From: Collinsella sp.
Lineage (GTDB): Bacteria; Actinomycetota; Coriobacteriia; Coriobacteriales; Coriobacteriaceae
NCBI GenBank assembly: GCA_019419525.1
Contig: DXZU01000044.1
Coordinates: 1 to 29,836, forward strand
Reading direction: 5' to 3'
Length of the DNA stretch: 29,836 bases
The first letter of the stretch is position 1. The number at the start of each line of letters is the position of its first letter. Below the pieces are notes generated by a model. That model saw only the letters and a program-made list of their open reading frames with translations. It was not told the origin of the DNA and did not search any database. The position numbers and the translations under genes are program-made. This document shows, one piece after another, positions 5,794 through 14,148 of the stretch.

Positions 5794-7545
5794 ATGGAAA
5801 CGATCATCAACGTCGACGATGTCTCGTTCTCCTATGGCACGCAGACCGAGCAGGCGCTTAGCCACATCTCGCTCAGCGTGAACAAGGGAGATTTCATCGG
5901 CATCATCGGGCCCTCGGGCGCCGGCAAGTCCACGCTTTCCGCCTGCCTGTCGGGCGCCGTGCCCCACCACTACACCGGCACGTTCTTTGGGTCCGTCATG
6001 GTTGACGGCCACGACACCTGCGAGGTCTCGCTCACCGACGTATCGCAGATCATCGGCAGCGTGCTGCAAGACATCGACACGCAGATGGTCGCCTCCGTGG
6101 TTGAGGATGAGATGCTCTTTGGCCTCGAGAACTTTGGCGTGCCGCACGACCAGATTGAGCAGCGCGTCACCGAAACCCTCGAGACCGTCGGCATCAGCGA
6201 CCTGCGCGACCGCGAGATCGCCACCCTCTCGGGCGGACAGAAGCAAAAGGTAGCCATCGCTGCCATCCTCGCTATGCGTCCGCGCGTCTTGGTTCTCGAC
6301 GAGCCCACCGCGGCACTCGACCCCGCCAGCTCCACGTTGGTCTTCGAGACGCTACGTGAGGCAAACCGCGCACTTGGAATCACCATCGTCGTCGTTGAGC
6401 AAAAGGTCGCCCTGCTCTCGGAGTACTGCAACCGCGTGCTCGTGCTCAACCATGGCGAAATCGCGCTGCAGGGCGAGCCACACGAGGTCTTCGCGCATAC
6501 CGACGAGCTCCGTGCCATCGGCGTCGACTGCCCTCGCGTCACGCGTATCTTCAATAGCCTCGAGGCCGATGGCCTGGTAAGCGGCACCCCCTGCTTGGAT
6601 GTCGATGAGGCCGAGCGCCTGATTTCGGGCATCGTCGACCCCGCACACGCGGCCATCGAAGCCCAGGCGCCCGCCGGTTCCCCGCATGCACCGTCGTTGC
6701 GTCCTCATGCCAAGGACGCCGAACCCGTACTCACCTTCGACCATGTCGAGTTTGCCTATCCCAATGGCGGCGCCGCCGTCCACGACCTCAACCTGACCCT
6801 CTATCCCGGCGAGCTCGTGGGCATCGTCGGCCAGAACGGTGCCGGCAAGACCACGCTCACCAAGCTGCTCACAGGCCTGCTTAAGCCCGCCTCGGGCAGC
6901 GTGCGCGTCACGGGACTGGATACCGTAGCCGTTCCCACGAGCCGTATCGCCCGCGAAGTCGCGACCCTCTTCCAAAACCCTGACCGCCAGATCTGCAAGG
7001 ACACCGTGCTCGACGAGGTCGCCTTTGGCCTGGAGCTTGGCGGCATGGACCGTGCCGAGGCTCTGCGTCGCGCCCAGCTGGTCATCGACCGCTTTGGTCT
7101 GCCCGCCGACGAGGCGCCTTTCTCGCTTTCGCGCGGCCAGCGACAAATGGTGGCGCTCGCCTCCGTCGTAGTGGTTGAGCCCAAGATCGTGGTGCTCGAC
7201 GAGCCCACGAGCGGCCTTGACTACCGCGAGTGCATGACCGTCATGGAAACGGTGCGCACCATGGCAGAGCGCGGCTGCGCCGTGATCATGGTCTGCCACG
7301 ATATGGAAGTCGTTTCCGACTTTGCCGAGCGCATCGTTGTGATGGCCGACGGCCGTATCCTCGACCGCGGACGCACACACGAGCTATTCTCGAACATCGA
7401 TCTCATGCAGCGTGCCTACGTGGAGCCGCCCCAGGTCATTGAACTCTCGCGCCGCTTGGCATCCTCCGTCTCCCCCGCTTTTGCGCAGGTGAGCGAGGTT
7501 ACCGATATCGTTCGCATTACCGAGGAGATGGTCCGTCGTGGTTAA
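5794..7545 (+). CDS. ecfA: ECF transporter ATPase, two ABC domains fused (EcfA-EcfA')
   Basis: A 583-residue protein made of two ABC ATPase domains, which in many bacteria are separate EcfA1 and EcfA2. Domain 1 has Walker A GPSGAGKST (39-47), signature LSGGQKQ (near 146) and Walker B LVLDEPTAALD (near 170). Domain 2 has Walker A GQNGAGKTT (near 346), a variant signature LSRGQRQ (near 447) and Walker B VVLDEPTSGLD (near 468). Both have Q-loops and are intact. The two domains form the ATP-hydrolysing dimer that drives EcfT and an S component. It overlaps ecfT by 8 bases, so the two are translationally coupled. The module may serve TrpP upstream and possibly other S components elsewhere. Its Shine-Dalgarno is GAAAGG, just after the REP-like hairpin. 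Confidence 0.94.
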   Translation: METIINVDDVSFSYGTQTEQALSHISLSVNKGDFIGIIGPSGAGKSTLSACLSGAVPHHYTGTFFGSVMVDGHDTCEVSLTDVSQIIGSVLQDIDTQMVASVVEDEMLFGLENFGVPHDQIEQRVTETLETVGISDLRDREIATLSGGQKQKVAIAAILAMRPRVLVLDEPTAALDPASSTLVFETLREANRALGITIVVVEQKVALLSEYCNRVLVLNHGEIALQGEPHEVFAHTDELRAIGVDCPRVTRIFNSLEADGLVSGTPCLDVDEAERLISGIVDPAHAAIEAQAPAGSPHAPSLRPHAKDAEPVLTFDHVEFAYPNGGAAVHDLNLTLYPGELVGIVGQNGAGKTTLTKLLTGLLKPASGSVRVTGLDTVAVPTSRIAREVATLFQNPDRQICKDTVLDEVAFGLELGGMDRAEALRRAQLVIDRFGLPADEAPFSLSRGQRQMVALASVVVVEPKIVVLDEPTSGLDYRECMTVMETVRTMAERGCAVIMVCHDMEVVSDFAERIVVMADGRILDRGRTHELFSNIDLMQRAYVEPPQVIELSRRLASSVSPAFAQVSEVTDIVRITEEMVRRG

Positions 7546-8284
7546 CGTCATCGACTATATGCCGGGCGACACGCTGTTGCATCGCCTGAACCCCGTCGTC
7601 AAGCTGGGCCTTGCCGCCGCCATCATCATCGGCATCTTTTTGTCCGACACCTATGTGGCGCTGTTGGGCTTTTTGGCACTCACCCTTGCGCTGGGCGCCT
7701 ACGCCGGTGTCGTCGATCGCCTGTTCTCGCTGCTCAAGTTGCTGATTCCGCTCGCGCTTATCATGCTGGTGCTCCAGCTGGCCTTTATGCGCGATGGCAA
7801 CGTGGTGTGGGGTTTTATCACCGACACGGGCTTCGTCACAGGATCGAAGGCCTGCCTGCGCCTGCTGGGTGTGGCGTTACCGCTCATCCTCATGCTCATG
7901 GTGACCAAGCTCAACGACCTTGCCAACGCCTGCGTCGAGGTGCTGCACGTGCCGTATCGCTATGCCTTCACCTTTACCACGGCGCTGCGCTTTGTGCCGG
8001 TGTTTGGTCAGGAGATGAACGCCATCATGGAGGCGCAGACCGCACGCGGCGTCGAGTACGACACCAAGAACCCCATCAAGAAGCTTAAGCTCATGCTGCC
8101 ACTGTGTGTGCCACTGCTCATCTCGAGCGTGGGCAAGACCGATGCCACAGCCTTGGCGGCAGAACAGCGCGGCTTCTATCTGCGTACGCGCGCCAGCTCG
8201 TACAAGCGCTACCCCATCAAGGGCCTAGACATCGCCGTGCTCATCGTCAGCATCGCCCTCATCGCCATCGGCTTCCTGTTCTAG
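7538..8284 (+). CDS. ecfT: ECF transporter transmembrane component EcfT
   Basis: A 248-residue membrane protein of the EcfT/CbiQ family. It has several hydrophobic helices in the first half, then the cytoplasmic coupling helices with Ala-Arg-Gly-type motifs: EAQTARGVEYD and, 50 or so residues later, AAEQRGFYLR. The second motif has Q in place of A, a common variant. These grooves bind the two ATPase domains. The start is GTG at 7538, overlapping the end of the ATPase gene, with GAGGAG upstream. The typical EcfT opening is visible (DTLLHRLNPVVKL). It closes the tryptophan uptake locus, and a strong terminator follows. Confidence 0.92.
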   Translation: MVNVIDYMPGDTLLHRLNPVVKLGLAAAIIIGIFLSDTYVALLGFLALTLALGAYAGVVDRLFSLLKLLIPLALIMLVLQLAFMRDGNVVWGFITDTGFVTGSKACLRLLGVALPLILMLMVTKLNDLANACVEVLHVPYRYAFTFTTALRFVPVFGQEMNAIMEAQTARGVEYDTKNPIKKLKLMLPLCVPLLISSVGKTDATALAAEQRGFYLRTRASSYKRYPIKGLDIAVLIVSIALIAIGFLF

Positions 8285-8313
8285 TTCACCACTGACAGCA
8301 ACCGCCCAACGCA

Positions 8314-8350
8314 AAAGGCCTCGGCTCGCACCAAACGAGCCGAGGCCTTT
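8314..8350. terminator. Bidirectional terminator between ecfT and the racemase gene
   Basis: A perfect 15-bp stem (8314-8328 with 8336-8350, AAAGGCCTCGGCTCG) with a 7-nt loop, placed between convergent genes. On the minus strand it is followed by TTTT, on the plus strand only by TTT. Confidence 0.85.
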
Positions 8351-8383
8351 ACTGTTTCACCAGATAAAACCTACCAAAATTAA

Positions 8384-8402
8384 CCTGTCCCTTTTTGACA
8401 GG
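8384..8402. repeat. Short inverted repeat just downstream of the racemase stop
   Basis: CCTGTC (8384-8389) pairs with GACAGG (8397-8402) around CCTTTTT. The GGGACAGG style is like the REP fragments around 5713-5775, so it may be a REP remnant. Confidence 0.4.
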
Positions 8403-8409
8403 TCGGAAG

Positions 8410-9156
8410 CTAGAGGCGGTAGGGGGCGCCGCTGCGGATGATGGATTCACGCACCAGGACGTCCATGGCGTCGAGGGTGATCTCGGGCATCTCTCGGTAC
8501 TTCTGCAACACCGATAGCTCGGTGCAGGCCAGAATGACGCGGTCGCAGCCGCTACGGGCGAACTCCCACATCACGCGGTCGAACTTATCCATATCGGGCT
8601 CGCGTCCGGCCTTCACATCATCGTAGATAAGCGACATCACATCGTTCTGACGTTTCTCGCTGGGATAGACAACCTCAACACCCGCAGCCTTACATTCGCG
8701 GCCGTAGACACCCGCGCCCACGGTTCCGTCGGTGCCCATGATGCCAATCTTGTGCACCGGCTCGGCCGGCATACTCAGGTTGGGGTCGAACTCGCACTCC
8801 CCCATCACCGCACCGGCCAGAGCATAGCGCACCGACTCACGCGGCATGTGGATAATCGGCACCTTCGTAAACGACTGGATCTGGTCGTAGAAGTAGTGCG
8901 ACGTGTTGCAGGGAATGGCAATGTGCGCACAGCCCAGCGACTCGAGTGCCTGGGCACACTCTTTCATGGTCGCCAGCAGCTTGGCATGCTCGCCGGTCTT
9001 AATGGCCAACGTGCGGTCGGGCATGGTCGACTTGGAGAGCACCACCATGTCGATATGTTCCTGATCGCAGGCAGCAGCCGTATGACGCACCACCTGGTCG
9101 TAGTAATACGACGTGGCCTCGGCGCCCATGCCGCCGATAACTCCCAGCTTTTCCAT
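8410..9156 (-). CDS. Aspartate/glutamate racemase family protein (probable aspartate racemase)
   Basis: A cofactor-independent two-cysteine racemase of the Asp/Glu racemase superfamily, 248 residues. It opens with KLGVIGGMGAEAT. The two catalytic cysteines sit in IPCNTSH (Cys83) and ILACTELS (Cys211). DMVVLSKSTMPDRT is the family's substrate-loop region. The start at 9156 is set by AAGGAGG six bases upstream; the frame extends to 9240 without support. The upstream gene on the same strand encodes an ATP-grasp ligase resembling D-aspartate ligase. The likely reaction is therefore L-Asp to D-Asp, feeding that ligase. Glutamate racemase (MurI) is less likely because sequence and context differ. 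A private promoter with a TATGAT -10 at 9198-9193 is possible. Confidence 0.87.
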   Translation of the reverse strand: MEKLGVIGGMGAEATSYYYDQVVRHTAAACDQEHIDMVVLSKSTMPDRTLAIKTGEHAKLLATMKECAQALESLGCAHIAIPCNTSHYFYDQIQSFTKVPIIHMPRESVRYALAGAVMGECEFDPNLSMPAEPVHKIGIMGTDGTVGAGVYGRECKAAGVEVVYPSEKRQNDVMSLIYDDVKAGREPDMDKFDRVMWEFARSGCDRVILACTELSVLQKYREMPEITLDAMDVLVRESIIRSGAPYRL

Positions 9157-9178
9157 CGCCGCCTCCTTGGTGACGCTT

Positions 9179-9190
9179 GCGCAATTGCGC
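9179..9190. promoter_or_regulatory. 12-bp perfect palindrome upstream of the racemase
   Basis: GCGCAATTGCGC lies between a minus-strand TATGAT (9198-9193) and the racemase Shine-Dalgarno, about where transcription would start. It could be an operator, but a palindrome this short may be chance. Confidence 0.25.
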
Positions 9191-9240
9191 GTATCATACC
9201 CGCGCCCGCCCGATGCAAACCGGACGGGCACCGCGCTCAT

Positions 9241-10497
9241 CTACTTGTAATACGTCTTGAACAGCTTAAAGTGGCGCAGCTTGGTGTGCCACATGCGCAG
9301 CCAGCGGTTAAAGACAAAGTCGCCCTTCATAAACGAAGGGTCGGCGCCCTTACCTTCCTTGTCCAGGCGATGCACCTTAGCGCGCAGCTCGGGATCCTTG
9401 ACGTACTTGTCGACGACGCCCATGGGGACGACCATCCACAGGGCCTCGTCCTGCGCCGTCACAAACTCCGGCTCAAACGGACGGTTGAACACATACTCGT
9501 CCACCACATACTTGGCAACGTTAAAGCCGCTGTTGGTAACGTAGTAGTTGCTGCGGCCCTGGCGCGTGTTGAAATCGAAGAACTTAAACGAGCCGTCGCG
9601 CTCGTCGTACTTAACGTCAAAGTTGGAATAGCCCACAAAGTGAAGGTCCTCGAGCAGCTTGCGCACGCCGCCCATGAGTTCGTCGTTAGGCTCGGTAATG
9701 ATACAGGCATGGTTGCCGACACCGTGGGGCTGATGCTCCTCGAGCAGCACATGGCCCAGGCACATCATGCGGACCTTACCGTTGCGGTCGGAATAGCTGG
9801 TGAGCACGCGCATGTACTCGTCGTTGCCGGGCACGCGATCCTGCAAGATCAGATCGTCGGTGTAGCCGCTGGCATACGAATCGCGAATGACCTGTTCCAG
9901 CTCGGCGCGGTCGGCAATCTCATAGGCCTTCTTCTGGCCCTCGAACTCATGCTGCCACCACATGATGCCGTCAGAAGGCTTCAGAATCATCGGGTAAGGA
10001 AAATCGATCTGGTCGAGCACTTCGGCAGGCGCCTCACCCTGGGCATTAAGCATCGCCTTGGTAAAGGTAAACGTGTGTGGATAGGGCACGCCATGCTTCT
10101 CGCACAGCTCGTAGAAGATCTCCTTCTTCTGGCACTGCTCGAGCATGCTGTAGGGCGCGTAGGGAGCGACGATGTTATCCGCCAGCTCATGAGCATCCTT
10201 GGCTTGAGCCACGAGAGCGACATAGTTGTCGCCGCAGCCCACAAGGACAATAGTCTTGTCGGCATGCGCTTGGGCAATGCCGTTGACGGTTTTGAGCATC
10301 ACGGGCATGGTGTCGATATCCACGTTGGGCGTGTAGTCGATAATCTGGCTGCGGTACGCGGGACCCGTCTGATACTTGCCAAAGACCAGACTCTTGACCT
10401 GGTACTCCTCGTAGAAGGCGCGCGCCACCGAATAGGCGTTGATGTCGCCACCAAGCAGCACGGGAATGAACTCGCGCTCTGTAAATTGCAATGCCAT
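9241..10497 (-). CDS. ATP-grasp ligase, probable D-aspartate ligase (peptidoglycan cross-bridge)
   Basis: A 418-residue ATP-grasp carboxylate-amine ligase, cytoplasmic. Visible elements are the N-terminal pre-ATP-grasp domain (VLLGGDINAYSVARAF), the ATP-binding lysine in YPMILKPSDG, the VPGNDEYMRV segment, and the metal-binding end of the grasp, FDVKYDERDGSFKFFDFNTRQGRSNYY. Length and pairing with an aspartate racemase match what I recall of Enterococcus Aslfm/RacD. That ligase activates D-Asp as beta-aspartyl phosphate and attaches it to the side-chain amine of residue 3 of the peptidoglycan precursor. Substrate assignment is inference, and another amino acid or nucleophile is possible. The start at ATG 10497 has AGGAAG upstream. 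A candidate promoter lies at 10583-10554. The racemase gene follows after 84 bp on the same strand. Confidence 0.8.
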   Translation of the reverse strand: MALQFTEREFIPVLLGGDINAYSVARAFYEEYQVKSLVFGKYQTGPAYRSQIIDYTPNVDIDTMPVMLKTVNGIAQAHADKTIVLVGCGDNYVALVAQAKDAHELADNIVAPYAPYSMLEQCQKKEIFYELCEKHGVPYPHTFTFTKAMLNAQGEAPAEVLDQIDFPYPMILKPSDGIMWWQHEFEGQKKAYEIADRAELEQVIRDSYASGYTDDLILQDRVPGNDEYMRVLTSYSDRNGKVRMMCLGHVLLEEHQPHGVGNHACIITEPNDELMGGVRKLLEDLHFVGYSNFDVKYDERDGSFKFFDFNTRQGRSNYYVTNSGFNVAKYVVDEYVFNRPFEPEFVTAQDEALWMVVPMGVVDKYVKDPELRAKVHRLDKEGKGADPSFMKGDFVFNRWLRMWHTKLRHFKLFKTYYK

Positions 10498-10553
10498 GGA
10501 AACTTCCTATCATGAACTGCCCACACAACGGGCGGTCTTTGCGCAACTGATTT

Positions 10554-10583
10554 ATTCTAGCGTGCCAAGCCGCCGGCGCCCAA
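10554..10583 (-). promoter_or_regulatory. Candidate promoter of the ligase/racemase operon
   Basis: On the minus strand, TTGGGC and TAGAAT are separated by 18 bases, about 57 bp before the ligase start codon. The match is moderate. Confidence 0.35.
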
Positions 10584-10719
10584 AGCTCCACCGCATCTAT
10601 GGCAATCGACGTAATCGTCCAGCACGAAGACGGCGCTCACCGTTGTATGACAATGGGCAATGAACCTACCATTGTTGTAGGATTCATCGTATTGACATCT
10701 TCGAGCGAAAGGCGCACAC

Positions 10720-11352
10720 GTGCCCCAAGACCATCCGACCGATAATCCCATCCTCAATGCCGCGAGGCGCGAGCTGGCAGAACGTGCGAAAGCGACCGCT
10801 CCCCTGTGCACGGCAAACGACGCCTACAACGGACCCGCCCGCATTGTCTCGATCAACACGTCGGCACACAAGGGCACGCGCAAGTCGCCCGTCGCCGACG
10901 GGCACGACACCGTTATAGAGCAATTTGGCCTCGCCTCTGATGCGCACGCCGGGCATTGGCACCGCCAGGTTTCCTTTTTAGCTGCAGAGTCTATCCAGAC
11001 GGCGCAGGCGCGCGGGCTCGATGTGCACGAGGGCGACTTTGGCGAGAACTTCACAACCCGGGGCATCAACCTGCTCTCGCTCCCCTTGGGCACACAGCTC
11101 AAGCTTGGCAGCGAGGTGCTTGTCGAAATCAGCCAAATCGGCAAGGTCTGCCATACACGCTGTGCCATCTACTATCTCGCCGGCGACTGCATCTTTCCCC
11201 ACGAGGGCGTTTTTGGCGTGGTACTAAAGGGCGGAGAGGTCTACGCCGGCGACGATATCCAGGTAATCAAACTCGGCGACGGCACCTGTTCGTTCACCCC
11301 CGCCGAGGCCCTCGAAGAGATTGAGCAGGCTCGCCAGAAGGGCACGCTGTAG
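10720..11352 (+). CDS. MOSC domain-containing protein
   Basis: A 210-residue protein with a MOSC (molybdenum cofactor sulfurase C-terminal) fold, which handles sulfur carriage or binding in molybdenum-cofactor-linked reactions. The core runs from residue 40 or so: a beta-strand opening (ARIVSINTSAHKGTRKSPV), LASDAHAGHWHRQVSFLA, the NFTTRGINLLSLPLGTQLKLG block, and the conserved cysteine region ISQIGKVCHTRC. The GVFGVVLKGGEVYAGDDI end is typical. About 35 extra N-terminal residues precede it. The start is GTG at 10720 with GAAAGG upstream. No molybdopterin genes are in view, so the partner enzyme is unknown. It is divergent from the ligase operon. Confidence 0.85.
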   Translation: MPQDHPTDNPILNAARRELAERAKATAPLCTANDAYNGPARIVSINTSAHKGTRKSPVADGHDTVIEQFGLASDAHAGHWHRQVSFLAAESIQTAQARGLDVHEGDFGENFTTRGINLLSLPLGTQLKLGSEVLVEISQIGKVCHTRCAIYYLAGDCIFPHEGVFGVVLKGGEVYAGDDIQVIKLGDGTCSFTPAEALEEIEQARQKGTL

Positions 11353-11420
11353 TTATAAAATCCCACGTTGAGATGGCTTTTACAGCCCAAAACTCCTCTC
11401 AAACAGAGCTCTGTAACGTT

Positions 11421-11544
11421 AAAGTTGAACTCTATGGTTTCTCAACAATTCATCATAACTGCAGGTCAAAGCCAAAGCCTCAAGTTCAACTTGACCCTTT
11501 AGAACCTTTAAGGTTCAAGTTGAGGTCGAAAGCAGTAGTAGAAT
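11421..11544 (+). promoter_or_regulatory. Promoter region with repeated TCAAGTTGA-type dyads
   Basis: A perfect odd palindrome TCAAGTTCAACTTGA (11480-11494), a second copy of the half site TCAAGTTGA (11515-11523) and a related AAAGTTGAAC (11421-11430) lie upstream of the lysozyme-like gene. AACCTTTAAGGTT (11503-11515) is another dyad between them. TAGAAT (11539-11544) is a -10 candidate, so the last dyad would cover the -35 area. The palindrome resembles MerR/SoxR-type operators, from memory. Confidence 0.45.
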
Positions 11545-11586
11545 ACCTTTCGAACTATAACCTACGATTGATTGCAGAGGGACTGG

Positions 11587-12720
11587 ATGCAGCATTCGAA
11601 CCATCGCACCGCAGCGCTCATCGCGTCGAAGCCGGCTCGTATCATCACGAGCGCCGCGCTTGCCGTTACACTGACGGCCGCGCCGATGCTCTCCCCCGTC
11701 GCAGCCTATGCCGCCTCGCAGGCAACGCAGGATCAGCTTTCCGCTGCCCAGCAGAAAATCGAAACCGCCACGAGTGCCTACAACGAAGCCCGCACCAAGC
11801 TCGAGGATCTGCAGAAGCAAATCGACACTAACGAGGCAAGCATCGAGAAGATCGAAGCCGAACTTCCCGATCAACAGGCCAAGGCGAGCTCCGCCATGCG
11901 CGATCTGTATAAGTACCAGAAGGGCACCAACCCCATCGTGAGCTTCCTGGTCAACGCGCAGAGCCTGGGCGAGTTCATCACCACCTGCAAGTACACCAAC
12001 CAGATCACGAGCTCGAGCGTCGACGAGATCGAAGAGCTCAACAAGATGCAGACCGAACTCGAGCAGAACAAGACCGAGCTCGAGCAGGCCAAGTCCCAAC
12101 TCGAGACCGAGCAGAAAACCGCCGAGGACGCACTGGCACAGGCCCAGCAGCTTCGCAGCGAAGCCCAGGCAAAGGCCGAGCAGGAGAATGCCGCCGAGCT
12201 GGCCAAGCTCGAGGCCGACAAGGCCGCTGCCGCCGAGAAGCTCTCGGGCGAGGGCGTGAGCGGCAACAACTCCAACAGCCAGGCCAATAACGCCAACACC
12301 ACTATCGACACCACGGTGAACAACTCCAATACCGGCAACTCCGATTACGACTCGTTTATCAACGAGTGGACGAGTCGCATCGACAACTACCTCGCCGGCT
12401 CCCCCATGGCAGGCCAGGGTTACAACTTTGCCGTGGCAGCCTGGAACACCGGTGTTGACCCTCGCTGGTCTCCCGCCATCGCCTGCATCGAGAGCAGCAA
12501 GGGCCTCTATTGTGCCGGCTCCTATAACGCCTGGGGCTGGAGCGCCCGCGGCGGCGGCTGGCGGAGCTTTGGTAGCTGGAGCGAGGGCGTCTCTGCCCAC
12601 GTTGCCTACCTGGGCGCCAACTATGGCTCCACGCTTACCCCGGCAGCCGCCAAAAAGTACTGCCCGCCCACGTGGCAGGACTGGTACAACAAGGTTGCAA
12701 CCCAGATGAACCGCATCTAA
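11587..12720 (+). CDS. Secreted coiled-coil protein with C-terminal lysozyme-like domain
   Basis: A 377-residue secreted protein, probably a cell-wall hydrolase. A signal peptide (basic start, hydrophobic core, cleavage near VAAYAAS at about residue 43) leads into a long heptad-rich coiled coil with many Glu/Gln/Lys/Ala. A Ser/Asn/Thr-rich linker follows. The C-terminal domain of about 110 residues has WSPAIACIESSKG, NAWGWSA and the GVSAHVAYLGANYG segment, the pattern of lysozyme-like/transglycosylase folds, with Glu in IESS the candidate catalytic acid. The coiled coil resembles the regulatory domains of PcsB/RipA-type septal hydrolases. The start at ATG 11587 was chosen because AGAGGG lies five bases upstream; a TTG at 11572 is in frame. 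Transcription ends at a very strong terminator. Confidence 0.85.
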   Translation: MQHSNHRTAALIASKPARIITSAALAVTLTAAPMLSPVAAYAASQATQDQLSAAQQKIETATSAYNEARTKLEDLQKQIDTNEASIEKIEAELPDQQAKASSAMRDLYKYQKGTNPIVSFLVNAQSLGEFITTCKYTNQITSSSVDEIEELNKMQTELEQNKTELEQAKSQLETEQKTAEDALAQAQQLRSEAQAKAEQENAAELAKLEADKAAAAEKLSGEGVSGNNSNSQANNANTTIDTTVNNSNTGNSDYDSFINEWTSRIDNYLAGSPMAGQGYNFAVAAWNTGVDPRWSPAIACIESSKGLYCAGSYNAWGWSARGGGWRSFGSWSEGVSAHVAYLGANYGSTLTPAAAKKYCPPTWQDWYNKVATQMNRI

Positions 12721-12730
12721 GATCAACGTC

Positions 12731-12756
12731 AAAGGGCCCCAATTGGGGCCCTTTTT
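12731..12756. terminator. Strong intrinsic terminator (convergent genes)
   Basis: A 10-bp GC-rich stem AAAGGGCCCC/GGGGCCCTTT with loop AATT, followed by TTTTTC on the plus strand. It lies just past the stop of the lysozyme-like gene and next to the stop of the kinase gene on the other strand. Confidence 0.92.
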
Positions 12757-12759
12757 CTT

Positions 12760-14142
12760 TTACGCGACGGAGGTATCGACGACGCCAGTCGCGTTTGCAA
12801 TGGCAACAATGATAATCATTGCCAACAAGAGCACACCCATAGCCTTGAGCCAGAGCTTTGCAAGCTTTTTACCGCGGTATCTATCGAGTAGCTCAAACCG
12901 CCGGCGAAGGCGGCGTTTGTCGAGCATCACAAAATGGATGAGCACTACGAGACCGTCGACGAAGATAAAATACTCAATCGCGAGAAACCACATCGGGTAG
13001 TTTTGGTTGGCGCCCGTAGGATGAAAAACGGCAAAATGGCTTCCGGCAAAGAAAACAAGTAGCGAAAGATAGACGAATGCGTTCCAAATGCGCCCAACGG
13101 TGTCGGGAATGCGGGAGAGTAAATTCGGGCGCTCAGGCACCAACGGCAATCCACCCTGAGACTGATCCGTGGGGAGCACGGGCGCAGGGCACACGGCTCG
13201 CCGCTCCGGAGGCTCTTGAAAGGAAGCAGCATTCGGCGCGGACGACGCATACGATGCGCGTGCAGCGTGCCCTAGCGCCTTCGCGCTTGCAAAGCGCTTG
13301 TCCGGATCGAGCGCCATCGCCATGCAAATAACATCGGCAAGCGAGGCGGGGACGTCACGTGCCTCGCATTGCTCGCGTATGTTCCGACCTGGCTTGGGAT
13401 CGGCCCCCGTCAGACAAAAGAACAGCAGGGCACCGAGCGCATAGACATCGCTGCGCACGCTCGTCTGGCCAAAACCATACTGCTCGGGCGGCGCATAGGG
13501 ACGCGTGCCAAACTTAACGGTATCGGCATCGGCTCCCTCGCGCCACACGCGAGCGATTCCCAAATCGATAATCACCAGCGATGAAAACGTCATGCCTGTA
13601 TCGGGCGTATAGTTTGCGCCCGACACGATGATATTCGAGGGCTTTAGGTCGCGATGGATCACCGGAGCGGCCATCTCCCCCGCCGACGCAAAGCCGGCAT
13701 GGAGCTCCGCAACTGCATCACAAAGGGCGCCAAACAGCTCACAAGCATAATCGGGCGTCGCACCCAAACGCCCCACCAGGGCCCCGAGCGTTTCGCCTTC
13801 GATGTATTCCATGACCACGCAAAGCTCGTCGCCCACGCGGCGGCAATCGACAATCCGAGGCAAGTGCTCGTAACGTCGCCCAGCATGCTGGGCCGCAAAC
13901 AGGCGTTCATACGCCCCGCCAATCTGGGCCGACGCGTCGATGCGCTTGCGAACAAAGGGGCCAAGAGATCCTCCGCCGGAGCCCTCAAAGTACACGAGCT
14001 CGGTCGTCTCGACGTCGGAGTGCTCGAGCACACGGTCTACGCGATAACTGTCATCACGCTCAAGTGACGCCAGGTGTCCGGCGAGCGCAGCAGTCAGCTC
14101 ATCATCGGAATATGTTGGGCTCTGAGTATCCATAGCGTCCAT
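12760..14142 (-). CDS. Membrane-anchored Ser/Thr protein kinase
   Basis: A Hanks-type protein kinase of about 460 residues. From the chosen ATG, catalytic motifs are FVRKRID (candidate ATP-binding Lys66), MEYIEGETL (hinge), HRDLKPSN (163-170, intact catalytic Asp), DLG (193-195, replacing the usual DFG, a tolerated variant), GTRPYAPPEQ (P+1 loop) and SDVYALGALL. After the kinase domain comes a Pro-rich spacer. About three hydrophobic segments then follow (WNAFVYLSLLVFFAG, WFLAIEYFIFVDGLVVLI and the C-terminal MGVLLLAMIIIVAIANA), so the enzyme is membrane-tethered at its C-terminus with no PASTA or sensor domain. ATG 14142 follows a hairpin by six bases; 14133 and GTG 14157 are alternatives. 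A small HTH-like gene lies just upstream. Confidence 0.87.
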   Translation of the reverse strand: MDAMDTQSPTYSDDELTAALAGHLASLERDDSYRVDRVLEHSDVETTELVYFEGSGGGSLGPFVRKRIDASAQIGGAYERLFAAQHAGRRYEHLPRIVDCRRVGDELCVVMEYIEGETLGALVGRLGATPDYACELFGALCDAVAELHAGFASAGEMAAPVIHRDLKPSNIIVSGANYTPDTGMTFSSLVIIDLGIARVWREGADADTVKFGTRPYAPPEQYGFGQTSVRSDVYALGALLFFCLTGADPKPGRNIREQCEARDVPASLADVICMAMALDPDKRFASAKALGHAARASYASSAPNAASFQEPPERRAVCPAPVLPTDQSQGGLPLVPERPNLLSRIPDTVGRIWNAFVYLSLLVFFAGSHFAVFHPTGANQNYPMWFLAIEYFIFVDGLVVLIHFVMLDKRRLRRRFELLDRYRGKKLAKLWLKAMGVLLLAMIIIVAIANATGVVDTSVA

Positions 14143-14148
14143 AATAAC

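Noticed and set aside
8752..10515. 587-residue open frame on the plus strand
   Set aside because: It is antisense to the racemase and ligase genes, both of which have clear motifs and ribosome-binding sites. Its protein is low-complexity and His/Val/Leu-rich, a shadow of GC-rich coding.
10692..10697. TTGACA as a -35 element for the MOSC gene
   Set aside because: No -10 sequence lies 16-19 bases downstream, and the start codon is too near.
11515..12732. 405-residue antisense frame over the lysozyme-like gene
   Set aside because: Leu/Gly-repeat translation of the coiled-coil codons read backwards. It also spans the terminator and promoter of the real gene.
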